Shown here: one piece after another, positions 35,635 through 45,927 of the stretch
How positions within the stretch are numbered: position 1 is the stretch's first letter
Layout: each line of letters starts with the position of its first letter
Assembly: GCA_010645155.1 (NCBI GenBank)
Contig: CM021322.1
Location: 3,766,905-3,830,904, forward strand
DNA from: Tigriopus japonicus
Lineage: Eukaryota > Arthropoda > Copepoda > Harpacticoida > Harpacticidae
Reading direction: 5' to 3'
Length of the DNA: 64,000 nt
Program-made: the position numbers and the translations under genes
The notes under the pieces: model-generated
Database searches by the model: none
The model's input: the letters and a program-made list of their open reading frames with translations, nothing else
Told to the model about the DNA's origin: nothing

Positions 35635-38600
35635 ATGGGTTTCAACCTCACCGAGTTCCATAATGGCTCCAATGGCGAACTGTTGACGCTCTCAAAGTCC
35701 AGTTTTGGAGAAGTGATCGATGAAACTCTAGCAGAGTCTGGACAAGTTCCTAATATGACTGTGATAGATAACATGACGTACTGTTGGGATGAAGTTCTTC
35801 AAAGCTACACGTGGTGTCACCATGAACATCAGCTTTACTCCGTACCTTTGGGTGAGGACAGCTGACGCCAATGGATAAGTGTGGTCGGACGAATTCAGCT
35901 AGGGATTCTGGGGACCAAATGATTGGGATGTGTCAAACCCCGGAATGACCCCCCCCCCAACAAACTAATTAAAAAATGTTGAGAATTCCCGAGCTTTGTG
36001 GATAGTTCTGTTTTTAACAAGCTGAGATCAAGCCGCAAGTACACTTTTGAGCATCAAAGCCTGATATCTGACCCACCTCTAGCTATTTGGTCCCAAGAAT
36101 CTCTAGCTGAATTCGTTCAATCGCACCTATCCATTTAACACAACCTTTATATTTAGGGTAGCTATTTACCACTACTTGTCAAACTAAGATTCCTGTCAAG
36201 CTTTTTTTACAAATATTCATTGAACGTTCTGCATGGATGAAAAGTTGTTAATATTTCACCTTCACAAACAAAAAAAAACAGTTAGGCCCTTGCAATCGCG
36301 TTCGGTAAATTTTAAACGCTTTCATAATAGATAGTGACCCCTTAAGGTCATGTGAGGTCATTTCCGAGAAAAACCTCCGTCTCCCCTTTCTTTTCGGACG
36401 GCTTCAACTGGAGGGTATCTATCTCTAATAGACTATCATTAAATAACTTAAATTTTAAGCAATTTTTTAAAACTCTCATGCCGCATACCCAGCGTAGGTA
36501 GTCGCTTTTGGACAAGGGCCCATCAAATTTGGGATGATGGTACCAGGGCCCAATCAGATTAAATTCATGTAACGTTTTATGAACAATCTTCAAAGAATAG
36601 AAATCTGAAAGTGCACAATAATTTTAGAAGCTCCTCGATCATTTGGATTTTAAGTTTTTAGGGCTCATACAGATTCAAATTCGCTCTCAACTAAAAAGAA
36701 TGTTACGATTTGTGAAGTAATAAACCAGTTCTTTTTTACATTTTAGACTGCTGTAGATTTGATTTGATCTGTTGCCCAAAAGTTGAAGCCCTGATTTTAA
36801 GAGAAAGAAAAATGACGCTCCCTTAAAACTCTCCGATTGCTTTTCTGAGCCCAGATTTGAGTTTCAGAACATGACCAACATCCAGCAAGTTGGGGAAAAA
36901 CCTTGATTAACGGTGATGTGGAGCTCATTTCGGGGTTTTACTCGTACTTATTTGCATCTCATGCCGGATGTACTTGAAGGCCACTAAAGAATAATCCCAG
37001 AAAATTAATCCTTTACCTGGTACTTATTTGGTCCCGAAACACACCAAGTCGTGATTATAGCGACTTCTTGGTAGTGATTTATTGAGAGGGAAATGAGCGT
37101 TTTAGAGACCCCTCTTGGTCTTTTTAAGAAATGTTGGCATATTATCTCACATACAATTTTGGCCTAATACCGGACACAGACATTATATAAAATCCTTAAG
37201 CAAAGCTCTTCTTGCGCACAGCAATTACTCGGTTCACTGAAATTTAATTGTGGTTTACGTTATTTGGAATCAAAGCCCTCCAAAAATTGGCATTGGCTTA
37301 TTACATTGCATCACCACATTTATGTGAAACTTGTTCTCCTTACGCACTTGTTTTAGATGATCAAGACAATTGTCAAAAATGGTTTATCGGAAAAAGCATT
37401 TGCTGATTTGTCCAATCCTGCCTTAGATGTCAAAACTCAAGCGGTATCTTGCAAAGGGTAACAAATTAATCATCGAGCGAGTCATTAGAAAAAGGACTTT
37501 TCCTTTCCATTTCATGAATCAGTCAGAAACTAAAATACCCTTTTTCAAGTCCATCGCAATGTTTTCTCATCCAGCAAAGACTTCAAAGACCAATTGAAAA
37601 GGTCACACTGAATGAATAAATAAACCCGTTACACGTCACCACACACGATGAAAGACCCGGATTACTTTAGAAGGTCCCCTAAACCCTTTGAGGATTGCTT
37701 GGAATTCGAAACTTCTGGTCACCGTACTCTATTCTTTAGTTTGCTGACGAAAAAGCCCTTCATTTTTGACATGATGCTGAAGGTGAATCAAGTGGAATGT
37801 AATGGATTCCAAGACTTTTTTATTCCCTCTCCTAACGTTGGCGAAGGGGGAAATCTGCTCGTTTTTTGTGAGCTCAAAGCTTTTGAGTTTCTGGAATAAA
37901 AGGGAAATGGGCGTCAAAATCCCCGTGGGAGGCTGATATTGAAATGAGACGGTGTTTAAGCAGAAGAGATGCTTTTAGTCTTATAAATGACTGTTGAGCT
38001 GGGGAGTGGTGAGAGGAATATCAATTACTGTCAAGTCACTGGTTTGATAAACTAAAATCCGCCCACAATTTGGGAAGTAAGCAGATCTTTTTTCGCTCCC
38101 TCTGCAAATATATTTCCATCCAAGCAAATGTGGCTGAAAGCATTAAAATAAAGGAAGGAGCCAACGTTGCCACGTGGGAGATTTGAGCTCTCTGGAGGAA
38201 CGAACTTTTTTCCCCTCACTTTTCACAACCAAACCCTATTTTCCACTCAAGAAATATCCAGCACATTGTCAAAAAAGCCTTTATTCGAAAGTACAGATGG
38301 CTAATATGTCAATTTATCTGCCCTCCTTCAAAAGGGAGTCAATCAATAGCATGTAGCTTCTTCTTTGTTCCAATTCCAGCCGTTATCCTATTTTTGTCCA
38401 TGTGTTATGGCTTCATCTCGTTAGTAGCCATTGCTGGGAACATCCTGGTCTTCATGGTGGTGGCCTTCACGCGTTCCATGCAGAATGTGACCAATTTCTA
38501 CATTGCCAATCTGGCCTCGGCCGACGTCATCATCGCTGTGTTTTGTATCCCATTCCAATTCTACGCGGCTCTTCTTCAACGTTGGGATTTGCCCGAGTTC

Positions 38601-41600
38601 ATGTGCAAATTCTGTCCTTTCACGCAAACCCTCAGTGTCAATGTCAGTATCTTCACACTCGTAATGATATCGTTGGACAGGTGAGAATTGACATAAGTAT
38701 ACTTATCATTAGGGCTCGGAAATAGTTGCAAAAAACAACTTGCAACTTTTGAACGTTTTTCACAACTTTTTGTTTTCCTCCTAACAAACAACAACTTTTG
38801 GCTCTTTTTGAGCTTGAACCATGGAAATGCCCCTAATTTGTAAAGCTTAGACCCATCAAAACCCTTGTCAAAACATGATTAGATAGGTTCTTATCACTTT
38901 TATTTTTTTGCATTTTTTTCCAAATTCATTAATACTTTCGTGCCAAAAACAATAACTTGCTATAACAATAGCAAATTCATCGGAGCTCTACATAACGTAC
39001 TATTGGATTACTCTTCCAGATATCAGGCCATCATGAACCCTCTGGCCGAGCGATCCACCAAGACCACTTGTAAACTGATTATCCTTGGCCTTTGGATATT
39101 CAGCGCCATTTTGGCCTTGCCCATGATCTTCATCTTTGAGTTCACGTACGTGTTCGACGAATCGAATGGAGGCGTGAAACCATTTTGTATGTTGGCTTCT
39201 TTGTTGGAGGAAGACCCGCATAATGGATTGGAACAGCCTTCTTCTTCATCTTGGCCCTCGTCGCTGAACAACACAACTTTGTCCACTTGGTTGGAACAAC
39301 GTGAGGACTCCACGGGATGGTTGGAAAAGATAATGACCCTTGAAACGTACAACTTAGCGCTCACGATCGTTCAATACGTGTTGCCTTTGTTCATCATCAG
39401 CTTTGCTTACATCCGGATGGGTATGAAGTTGTGGCTTTCGAAAACCCCAGGAGTCGCTCAAGTGAAACGAGATGAGATGATTGTCGTCAACAAGAAGAAG
39501 GTAAGCTCATCGAGTCGGTCGCGACGGGTATTCCATTTAATTCAACAAAGCCTTCAACAAAGCTCTATCGACATGAATATGTGAACAAGTTCTCTTTAGA
39601 GAGCCCGTTGTTCTGTTCACTCGTAGTAAAATCCATAAGTAGTGATGGACCGAATTGGCACTTCACTGAAACGAAAGGTAGTTCCCACGAAAATCATACA
39701 AATTCCGATTCCAAAATATTACATTTTCAACTTTTTTTGACCTGGAAAAACCTTCGACTCGTTTGAATGTCTGCTTTTAGGTTCGCTTGGCATAAGCAAA
39801 ACCAAAATTTAAATTTAGATCCATCACAACACCAAGTTAGGAAAAGTTTTGGATCGATAGAACTCTAATATATTCTTTACTAAAGGGCCTTTTCCGGTTT
39901 TGGTTTTCTTTTCTCACGACATTGGACTCAAAATTGCGTGATCATTCCACTCTTGGTTGTAAATGTACGACCTTAAAAAAAGACCACAATGGAACATGAG
40001 GCTGATTGGAAGGTCAGTGTTTTAGAATGCAGTTTTCTGGCACCGACCGATGTGCATTTTTACCCCCCTGAAAAATCCCCTACTAAGTATCTGTACAAGT
40101 GGAAAAAGGCATTTTGCCTTAGCGCAGTTACCCGTTGTGAATATTAAATAGGTTCGAATAGTTAAATCTGAGTTTTGGGTGGGTGGATAGAGCTAGCGAG
40201 CGAGCGAGCATCTGTCTGGTTTTCTTAGCCCCATTCTTGCTCTTTTGGTAAGCACATCCACACCCACATGTCGTACGCAGCCCTCGGAAACTTGTTCGAG
40301 CAATTAAGTTTATCCCTTGGGATCTGCATAATCAAAACCCGCCCTTGGAACAACGAAATCCCGCACGAGGAAATGGCACTCGCGACTAATATGACACTGT
40401 AGAGCACGGTAGAAAACGGATCTGGGCTCTTCTTAGACTGAGATTGAGGAACACCAATAAGGATTAGACGACATGATCACATTAATTATTGGGATTGATT
40501 GGATATCCTTGCTCTGATTTGTTTCCTGGGATCGTGAGCTCAAGATGCACTTGTACGAGACTGAAGGAACATTAATCCAAACTCGAAGGAGTTGTCATCA
40601 CTTTGCCCTACGTTGACCCTTTTTTCTTTGTTGAAGAATGAAAATGAAAGAAAAAAAAAAATGAAAAGATCGTACAAGACTTACCTTGAAAACATTACAA
40701 TAGGTTTTTTTTTTCTTTTGCCTAATTTCACACATTCTTGCTTTTCAGACCATCAAGATGTTGGTTGTCGTGGTCACGATTTTCGGCATTTGTTGGCTGC
40801 CATGGCATCTTTATCAGGTTTCCGTCATTCTGGTTCCCGAGATCAATGAGTAAGTGGCGCAGAATTCAAACCCTAATTGGACCAGCCAATCTTTATTTTT
40901 TTTGATCGCGGTTTCTTTTTGGGTTTCCATCAAAGCCCTAAAACAAGAGCTTGTCAAGGTTTCTCAACCTTGCAAAGGAAAAGTAGGGTTGGGTGGGTCC
41001 CTAAGGGAGCAACCTTTTTAGTTTGAGGAGATGTATCCTACAAGAAGGTCAGGAAATATTCAACAAGAGCTCTAGTTTTTCTTACTCAGATCGTCGTAGT
41101 TGAAGGATTACGGTTTTGAAGCTACTGTTCGGTTTTTTTCAGCCGGTACCACGGCATTCTGTTCCACAGTTTGATCCCTTGGAACTTTGATCCTTCGAAG
41201 AAATCTGTACCTTTTTTCCCTTGGGATACAAAAGATTGGAATCAAACAGAGAGTATTATTTTCAATAGCCTTGACAACCCCCATTCTTCAGAATTGGGTT
41301 CTTTAGAAAAGATAACAAAGGCGGCGGTTTTTCTCTATGTCGTTCCAGGTATCGTTATATCAACATTATCTTCTTCTTCAGTCATTGGTTAGCTATGTTC
41401 AATAGCTGTTGCAATCCCTTCATCTATGCCATTTACAGTGTAAGTACTCATCCTTCAAAATTCTCTTAAGGATTAAAAAAACAACACTCTATGAAGATCC
41501 CGACAGAGAAGGGTCTTCCATGCATGCACCAATGTTTATTGTTCCAATTTTGGATCTCCACAGGAGAAGTTCAAGCGAGAGTTCAAGCTGTTTGCCCACT

Positions 41601-41887
41601 GCAAGATCTGTCGGAGGTTTCTGCTTCGCCAAGCTTCAAACAACCATTTCGAGGATCGCAGTCCCACCTCGATACGGATGGGATTCTCGCTTCATCATCA
41701 GTTCCAAAATGGAACATCGAAGGTCAACAACGCTAGAGGAGCACCTCTCGTCTCATCCAAATCACCTGCAGTGGCCAATTCAACCTTGAAAAGACACGAC
41801 GATCAACTGCAGCGGACGCAAAGTGGTCCCATAGACCAGATTCAGGAAACGGCATTGAAAACAGACAGACCCAAGAGGTCGTGCTGA
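35635..41887 (+). CDS. Lkr: Leucokinin-receptor-like neuropeptide GPCR
   Basis: Rhodopsin-family receptor, by homology for leucokinin-type diuretic/myotropic peptides. Exons: 35635-35851, 38380-38680, 39020-39500, 40749-40849, about 41143-41348 (end unresolved), 41382-41439, 41564-41887. The extracellular N-terminus has N-glycosylation sequons (NLT, NGS, NMT twice). TM1 carries GNILVFMVVA. TM2-TM3 read NFYIANLASADVIIAVFCIP, FQFYAALLQRWDLPEFMCKF and QTLSVNVSIFTL, then a DRY box (DRYQAIMNP) spliced across exons 2/3. TM5 is followed by KTPGVAQVKRDE, then TM6 (FGICWLPWHLYQV), PEIND and TM7 (HWLAMFNSCCNPFIYAIY, with NPxxY). The tail starts EKFKREFK. This wording is closest to insect leucokinin receptors; tachykinin receptors fit less well. 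Exon 5 starts in phase, but its best donor (CAG|GTATCG) leaves phase 1 where exon 6 needs phase 2. Skipping exon 5 keeps the frame (493 residues) but loses part of TM7. Confidence 0.88.
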
Positions 41888-42134
41888 AGTGGAACAAGGA
41901 CCTGTCAAATTCAACTTGATCTCAGATGGCTTTCAACCAAGTCCTCAAAACTCGAAAAAAATGGCTGTATTGTATTTTTCTTAGTGACATTAAAAAAACA
42001 TTGGAAACGCGTGGAACGTGTGGTTTTGGATAGACACAGACACTCATGCCCTTTGGGTGATATTTATGTCAACATTAGTTGAGTTTGAGTCTTCAGGCTG
42101 CTTCTTTTGCCGATTTCGTTGTTCTTGGAGACCT

Positions 42135-42235
42135 GAGGCTAGTTTTTTAAGCGCAAAGATCGATCTCAAGATCGAACTTACAGTACTAAAGTACGATCTT
42201 AAGATCGATCTTTGCGTCTTAAAAAACTAGCCTCG
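42135..42235. repeat. Near-perfect 40-bp-stem hairpin downstream of the receptor gene
   Basis: The left arm starts GAGGCTAGTTTTTTAAG and the right arm ends CTTAAAAAACTAGCCTC. Inward, GCGCAAAGATCGATCTCAAG pairs with CTTAAGATCGATCTTTGCG. The arms pair over about 40 bp with one single-base bulge and one C/T difference, around a loop of about 20 nt. It lies 248 bp after the receptor stop codon, so it may be in the 3' untranslated region. A microRNA-like precursor, a young foldback element or an RNA-level regulatory hairpin are all possible. Confidence 0.85.
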
Positions 42236-42324
42236 GTTTTCTTACCGAGGCAAATCTTCAGAAGTGAACAAGGTTTATATTGAATTTTCCGCGCGCGCCA
42301 TTTTCACAATATTTAGCCTTCAGA

Positions 42325-42482
42325 CCAGAGTCGGCGACCAACCCAAGGATGATCATTGGTGGGCCCAGCAACTATAGGCAAAGTCCAAAATAGTGGGCCC
42401 CGAGAGCATTCATATTTCATAATACTAAACTCGTGGGCCCACGAACCTACCAGGATCTGGTCTGAGGGCCCCTGCCTATCTT
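42325..42482. mobile_element. hAT-like MITE (CAGGRGTCGGCAAC family), degraded copy
   Basis: Starts CAGAGTCGGCGACCAACC and carries internal GGTGGGCCCA, AGTGGGCCCC, CTCGTGGGCCCACGAAC and GAGGGCCCCTG, in the manner of the intact copies. The right terminal repeat is not recognisable, so the copy is truncated or decayed. Confidence 0.6.
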
Positions 42483-42789
42483 ATTTTTAACCATTACAAG
42501 GTACCCATCCTAATTTTCAACCTGATTACGGCTAAATCCAACTTAGCTTGAACAGCCTTAAAACTTTTCTTTACATAAACATGGATCAAAAGACTTTTCA
42601 ACCTTATATACACGTAGGTTTTAAATAATCCACCTAAATAGGGTTACAAAACCAAACTTGGTAAATAATTGACGTTTATATTTTGACCAAAAAAAAAGCA
42701 TACCTTAATATGGTTCCACTCTAACATATTAAAACGATGTTTTTGATGCTGAAAAAAAATTTACTTATGGACAAAAAATCTATAAAAAA

Positions 42790-43352
42790 ATGGCAGAAGA
42801 TATAGCAAATCTAGAAACAGTTGAATCTCTCAAAGTTTCAGAATTACGAGCAATTACCAAAAAACATAAAAGTCCTTAAACATGGAGTTTCAATAATACA
42901 AGCCATAGGAACTCTTTTCAATTCAAATGCTAAACAAAAACAACAAAACCAACAACAGCAACAAGGTTTTGATAGATTTGACAAAACGAATACTGAAGAT
43001 TTAGAAGACTATGTCAAAAATGTCCTAAAAATCAAAACTAGCGACTACAAAACGAACCCTCCAAAAACACATTTATGATTCAGTAAAAAATAACAAAGAT
43101 ATCTCTGCACCAAGAATGAGAGAAATTGTTAAAAATTATACATTCGTGGACAATTAATCAATCGAGATGTAGATTTGGAAGAACTGCCAATGAATGAATA
43201 AATTGACAAGCTATAAAATAAAATCTGTGCTAAAAAGAAGAGGAGTTGATCATTTATATGAAAAAGAATCAATATCAAGAATTCTTGAAAATGTACCTAA
43301 AGAAGATGTCTTTAAAGGAATGACAAGACTATTCACAATTATTAATGATTAG
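42790..43352 (+). pseudogene. A-rich decayed coding segment, origin unknown
   Basis: An ATG at 42790 opens a short frame with ESLKVSELRAITKKHK, which stops after about 30 codons. An overlapping frame (to 43078) continues with a Gln-rich run (KQKQQNQQQQQ) and acidic/Lys-rich sequence. After further breaks, lysine- and glutamate-rich peptide-like text resumes to about 43352 (LKRRGVDHLYEKE). Codons are strongly A-ending, unlike the genes here. The first peptide faintly recalls a SAP-type helix pair, but I would not name the family. The pattern suggests an inserted foreign or mobile gene that has decayed by frameshift; ordinary low-complexity sequence cannot be excluded. Confidence 0.35.
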
Positions 43353-43364
43353 GGCTGAATATTT

Positions 43365-43535
43365 TAGGTTTTACCTAAAAACCTAGGTTTTAACCTAAAA
43401 CGCCTTTTTAGGTAATTTTTACCTAGAACTAAGTTTTCAACCTAATATTAACTTTTTTCTCGCCTTTTAAGCAGTTTTTACCTAAAACTAAGTTTTCGAC
43501 CTAAAATTAACTTTTTTCGTATCTTAAAGCCATTT
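43365..43535. repeat. Short tandem/interspersed repeats rich in ACCTAAAA and TTTTAGGT
   Basis: The motif TTTTTACCTA(A/G)AACTAAGTTTTC, followed by ACCTAA and ATTAACTTTTTT, occurs twice about 65 bp apart (near 43417 and 43475). It is preceded by several TTTTAGG/ACCTAAA inverted motifs (43370-43400). The left edge TAGGGCTGAA resembles the TAGRGC ends of the element family at 44606. Incomplete and unclassified. Confidence 0.5.
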
Positions 43536-43919
43536 GGACATTTAGGTTCCTTACTCCAGTGTCTTAAAAAACTAAACAAAGAAACAAGGGAAGTAAGAAG
43601 AGGAGTGGGAGCCACAATGTTTTTGATACCATCAATATGCTGAATAATCGTTACAAGGTGGCTTCAGGCCGACATTGCCAAAAGTTGTTTGAAATACTGC
43701 CAATTATGGGCGCTCACTGCCATTTTTGAAGACACATACCGCCACATTCTGCCACCTTTGAGCTAAAATTTTCTCGTTTTCAATCATTTCATCTCGTTTG
43801 TTTGTTTGTTGAGGAGTCAGAACGCAGCTTCGCAGCTGCGATCTGATAGAGGCTGTCCGCCATATGGGGATATTGCCGCTCCACTTGGACAAGCTAACAA
43901 GCAAGCATTAATTTTTACC

Positions 43920-44245
43920 TCACCCTCGGGAATGACCCCAGGTTCGCCCATTTAAGCCGTCAAGGGCCGTGACTTCTGCATGTAACTTAATACCACAGGT
44001 CACTAGGACTCGGCAAGCCCGGGATCGAACCGGGGCTTGCCTAGTATTTGGCATTGAAAGACAGTTCAATGCTAAATTTTGACTCCGAAGAGTTGAGTTT
44101 GGAAAGTTGTGTGTTGCATTTGAAAGACGGTTCAAATGCTAAATTTTGACTCCGAAGAGTTGAGTTTTGAGGGTGGCAGTCAGCCGGGATCGAACCCCAG
44201 CCATCTGCACGACAAACCGACGCAGTACGCACTACGCCATGCCTC
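43920..44245 (-). mobile_element. tRNA-derived SINE (dimeric)
   Basis: On the minus strand an RNA polymerase III A box (TGGCGTAGTGCG, 44239-44228) and B box (GGTTCGATCCC, 44196-44186) lie at the spacing found in tRNA genes. The acceptor and T stems do not pair properly, so it is not a working tRNA. A second B box (GGTTCGATCCC, 44031-44021) lies downstream, and a segment with CTCAACTCTTCGGAGTCAAA is duplicated between them (near 44095 and 44160). This is the make-up of a dimeric tRNA-related SINE. The 3' end is uncertain. Confidence 0.65.
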
Positions 44246-44266
44246 AACCCCCCCAATCATTTCATC

Positions 44267-44491
44267 TCGTTTTTAGGTCAAAAATTTCCGAACTCGTTTT
44301 TTAGGTCGAAAATTTCCGAACTCGTTTTTTAGGTCAAAAATTTCCGAACTCGTTTTTTTAGGTCGAAAATTTCCGAACTCGTTTTTAGATCGAAAATTTC
44401 CGAACTCGTTTTTTAGGTCGAAAATTTCCGAACTCGTTTTTTAGGTCGAAAATTTCCGAACTCGCTTTTTAGGTCGAAAATTTCTATCTCT
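44267..44491. repeat. 28-bp tandem array, about 8 copies
   Basis: Units of 27-29 bp built on TTTAGGTCGAAAATTTCCG followed by AACTCG. Differences between copies are mostly in the T-run length and one G/A position (GGTCAAAA or GGTCGAAA). The array lies directly between the SINE and the 1.3-kb TIR element. Frames through it are open on the minus strand (KFST, KKRVR repeats) but not gene-like. Confidence 0.85.
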
Positions 44492-44914
44492 CTTATTTTG
44501 GTCGATTTTTTTGCCTGCCAGTTCATTTCTGCCATATTCAGCCACTTTACAAATTTCACTGGCACAAACTTTCCTATCCTGCCATTTTCTGCCACTACTG
44601 ATAATTAGAGGCCGGGAAAAAATGTTGGAAAAACGTCCAAAAAATGTCATTAAAATGTCAGGAAAAAGTGCAAAAAATGTTGAAATATAGGGCAAAAAGG
44701 GCAAAAAAAATTGAAATTTAGGGCAAAAAATGTAGGACAATACGCAAAAAATAACTGTTTTATTGCTTTGACGCACCTCAGTTTTGACCAATTTCTGAGA
44801 TCAGCAAGCATCATTGTAAAAAATTAATGGCTGGAAAAGGACTGCTATCTTACGCTGCAACTTTGCTGTGAAGTGATGTTTGCTGTCAAACACCTTTTTC
44901 TATTGTATTTGGCA

Positions 44915-45010
44915 ATTCTGTTCAAATTCACTGCAGAACTGCACCGTTTTAAGGGCCTTCTTGGGCTAGGCGTCAGTTGAAGTTCGGCCGTCCTGTGGTG
45001 AGAGGTTCTT
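44915..45010. repeat. Dispersed repeat shared with 48410-48490
   Basis: GGCAATTCTGTTCAAATTCA, CTGCAGAACTGCACCGTTTT, AAGGGCCTTCTTGGGCTAGG and TTGAAGTTCG match 48410-48490 with few differences. This copy continues uninterrupted into GTGGTGAGAGGTTCTTCCTT. In the other copy that continuation is found only after a MITE, at 49214. Confidence 0.7.
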
Positions 45011-45124
45011 CCTTGAGAAGACTACTTAATACAGTGTGACCAGACATCTGAAGGAAATAATGCCATCAAAACAGTTTATGTTTTAGGTGAGATAGCACAT
45101 TCAGACTCTTTGAAAGGCAATAGA

Positions 45125-45509
45125 TATTATTATTATTACTCATTTATTGCGATGTCTTTTATCATCAACATGGTTTCGAAACATTACAAAAGTAAAGCGT
45201 ATGGTATGGATGTGCCAAATCACCACAAATCAAACATATGCAATCATCAGTAGGAATGGGATGGAATTCTTTCCTACTGCAATTAACATGGTATTCAGCG
45301 TCAAGTATTTCCCGAAATATTAGCCTTCGGTGCCTCGGGTACACTGAAATCAGAGGAAGAACGCGGCTTCGCCAGAAGTATGAAGGAATATCAGAAAAAA
45401 GAGTGATTGAGGGCGGTTTGGGAAGTTCGTTGAAAAGGGTGAGCTGAACTCCCTTGAAATAGATATTAAACTCTGAGTAAATAATGGCAACAGTGCCAAC
45501 AAAAAACAT
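45125..45509 (-). pseudogene. LINE C-terminal relic with zinc knuckle and (ATT)n tail
   Basis: The minus strand encodes a 114-codon frame ending with CICLICGDLAHPYHTLYFC, a Cys-x2-Cys...His...Cys arrangement like the C-terminal knuckle of several LINE ORF2 proteins (C..CG....H.L..C). It is followed by CGCAATAAATGAG and a short (TAA/ATT)n tract at about 45125-45145, as expected of a LINE 3' end. Only the 3' end is present. It is nested in the hAT-like element. Confidence 0.55.
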
Positions 45510-45927
45510 ACTTTACTCTACTCATAGCTATTTACCCACGTAAAATAATCACGGAAACAGGGGTCACAAAGTTTCTGATTTGAACTTTTTCACAACTTTT
45601 TGACAAAAAGAAACTTAAAGGGCACTTTTCCCCCTTTCCAAAGATTTGAAATAAATTGGCATTGTAAAATGTGAAGTTGAAGAATGACAATTTTAGCAGG
45701 AAATGTTGGCGGGAAATTTCAAGCCTTCATTCATTTGATTAATTGGTCCTTCAGAACCGGTTTGGGATGACATTTTTGAGCAAAAATTACAAGAAATGTT
45801 AAAAAATGTTGAAAATTTCCAAAAAATGTCAAATAAAATTAAAATGTTATATTCACGTAATATTGGCAAAAAATGTAAAAAAATATTTTTAATGTAAAAA
45901 AATTTTTTCCCGGGCTCTACTGATAAT

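Larger units (their letters stand above)
44606..45919. mobile_element. 1314-bp hAT-like TIR element with perfect 8-bp target duplication
   Basis: Identical octamers CTGATAAT flank it at 44598-44605 and 45920-45927. Terminal inverted repeats: TAGAGGCCGGGAAAAAA on the left, TTTTTTCCCGGGCTCTA on the right (16 of 17 match). TAG(A/G)G ends with an 8-bp duplication are typical of the hAT superfamily. Subterminal regions repeat AAAAAATGT/ACATTTTTT motifs, common transposase-binding style sequence. No transposase frame is visible. The interior holds a LINE relic (45125-45509), so the element is a non-autonomous composite. Confidence 0.85.

Noticed and set aside
44171..44246. A functional tRNA gene on the minus strand
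   Set aside because: A and B boxes and their spacing are good, but the acceptor and T stems do not pair, and it is part of a duplicated SINE-like unit.
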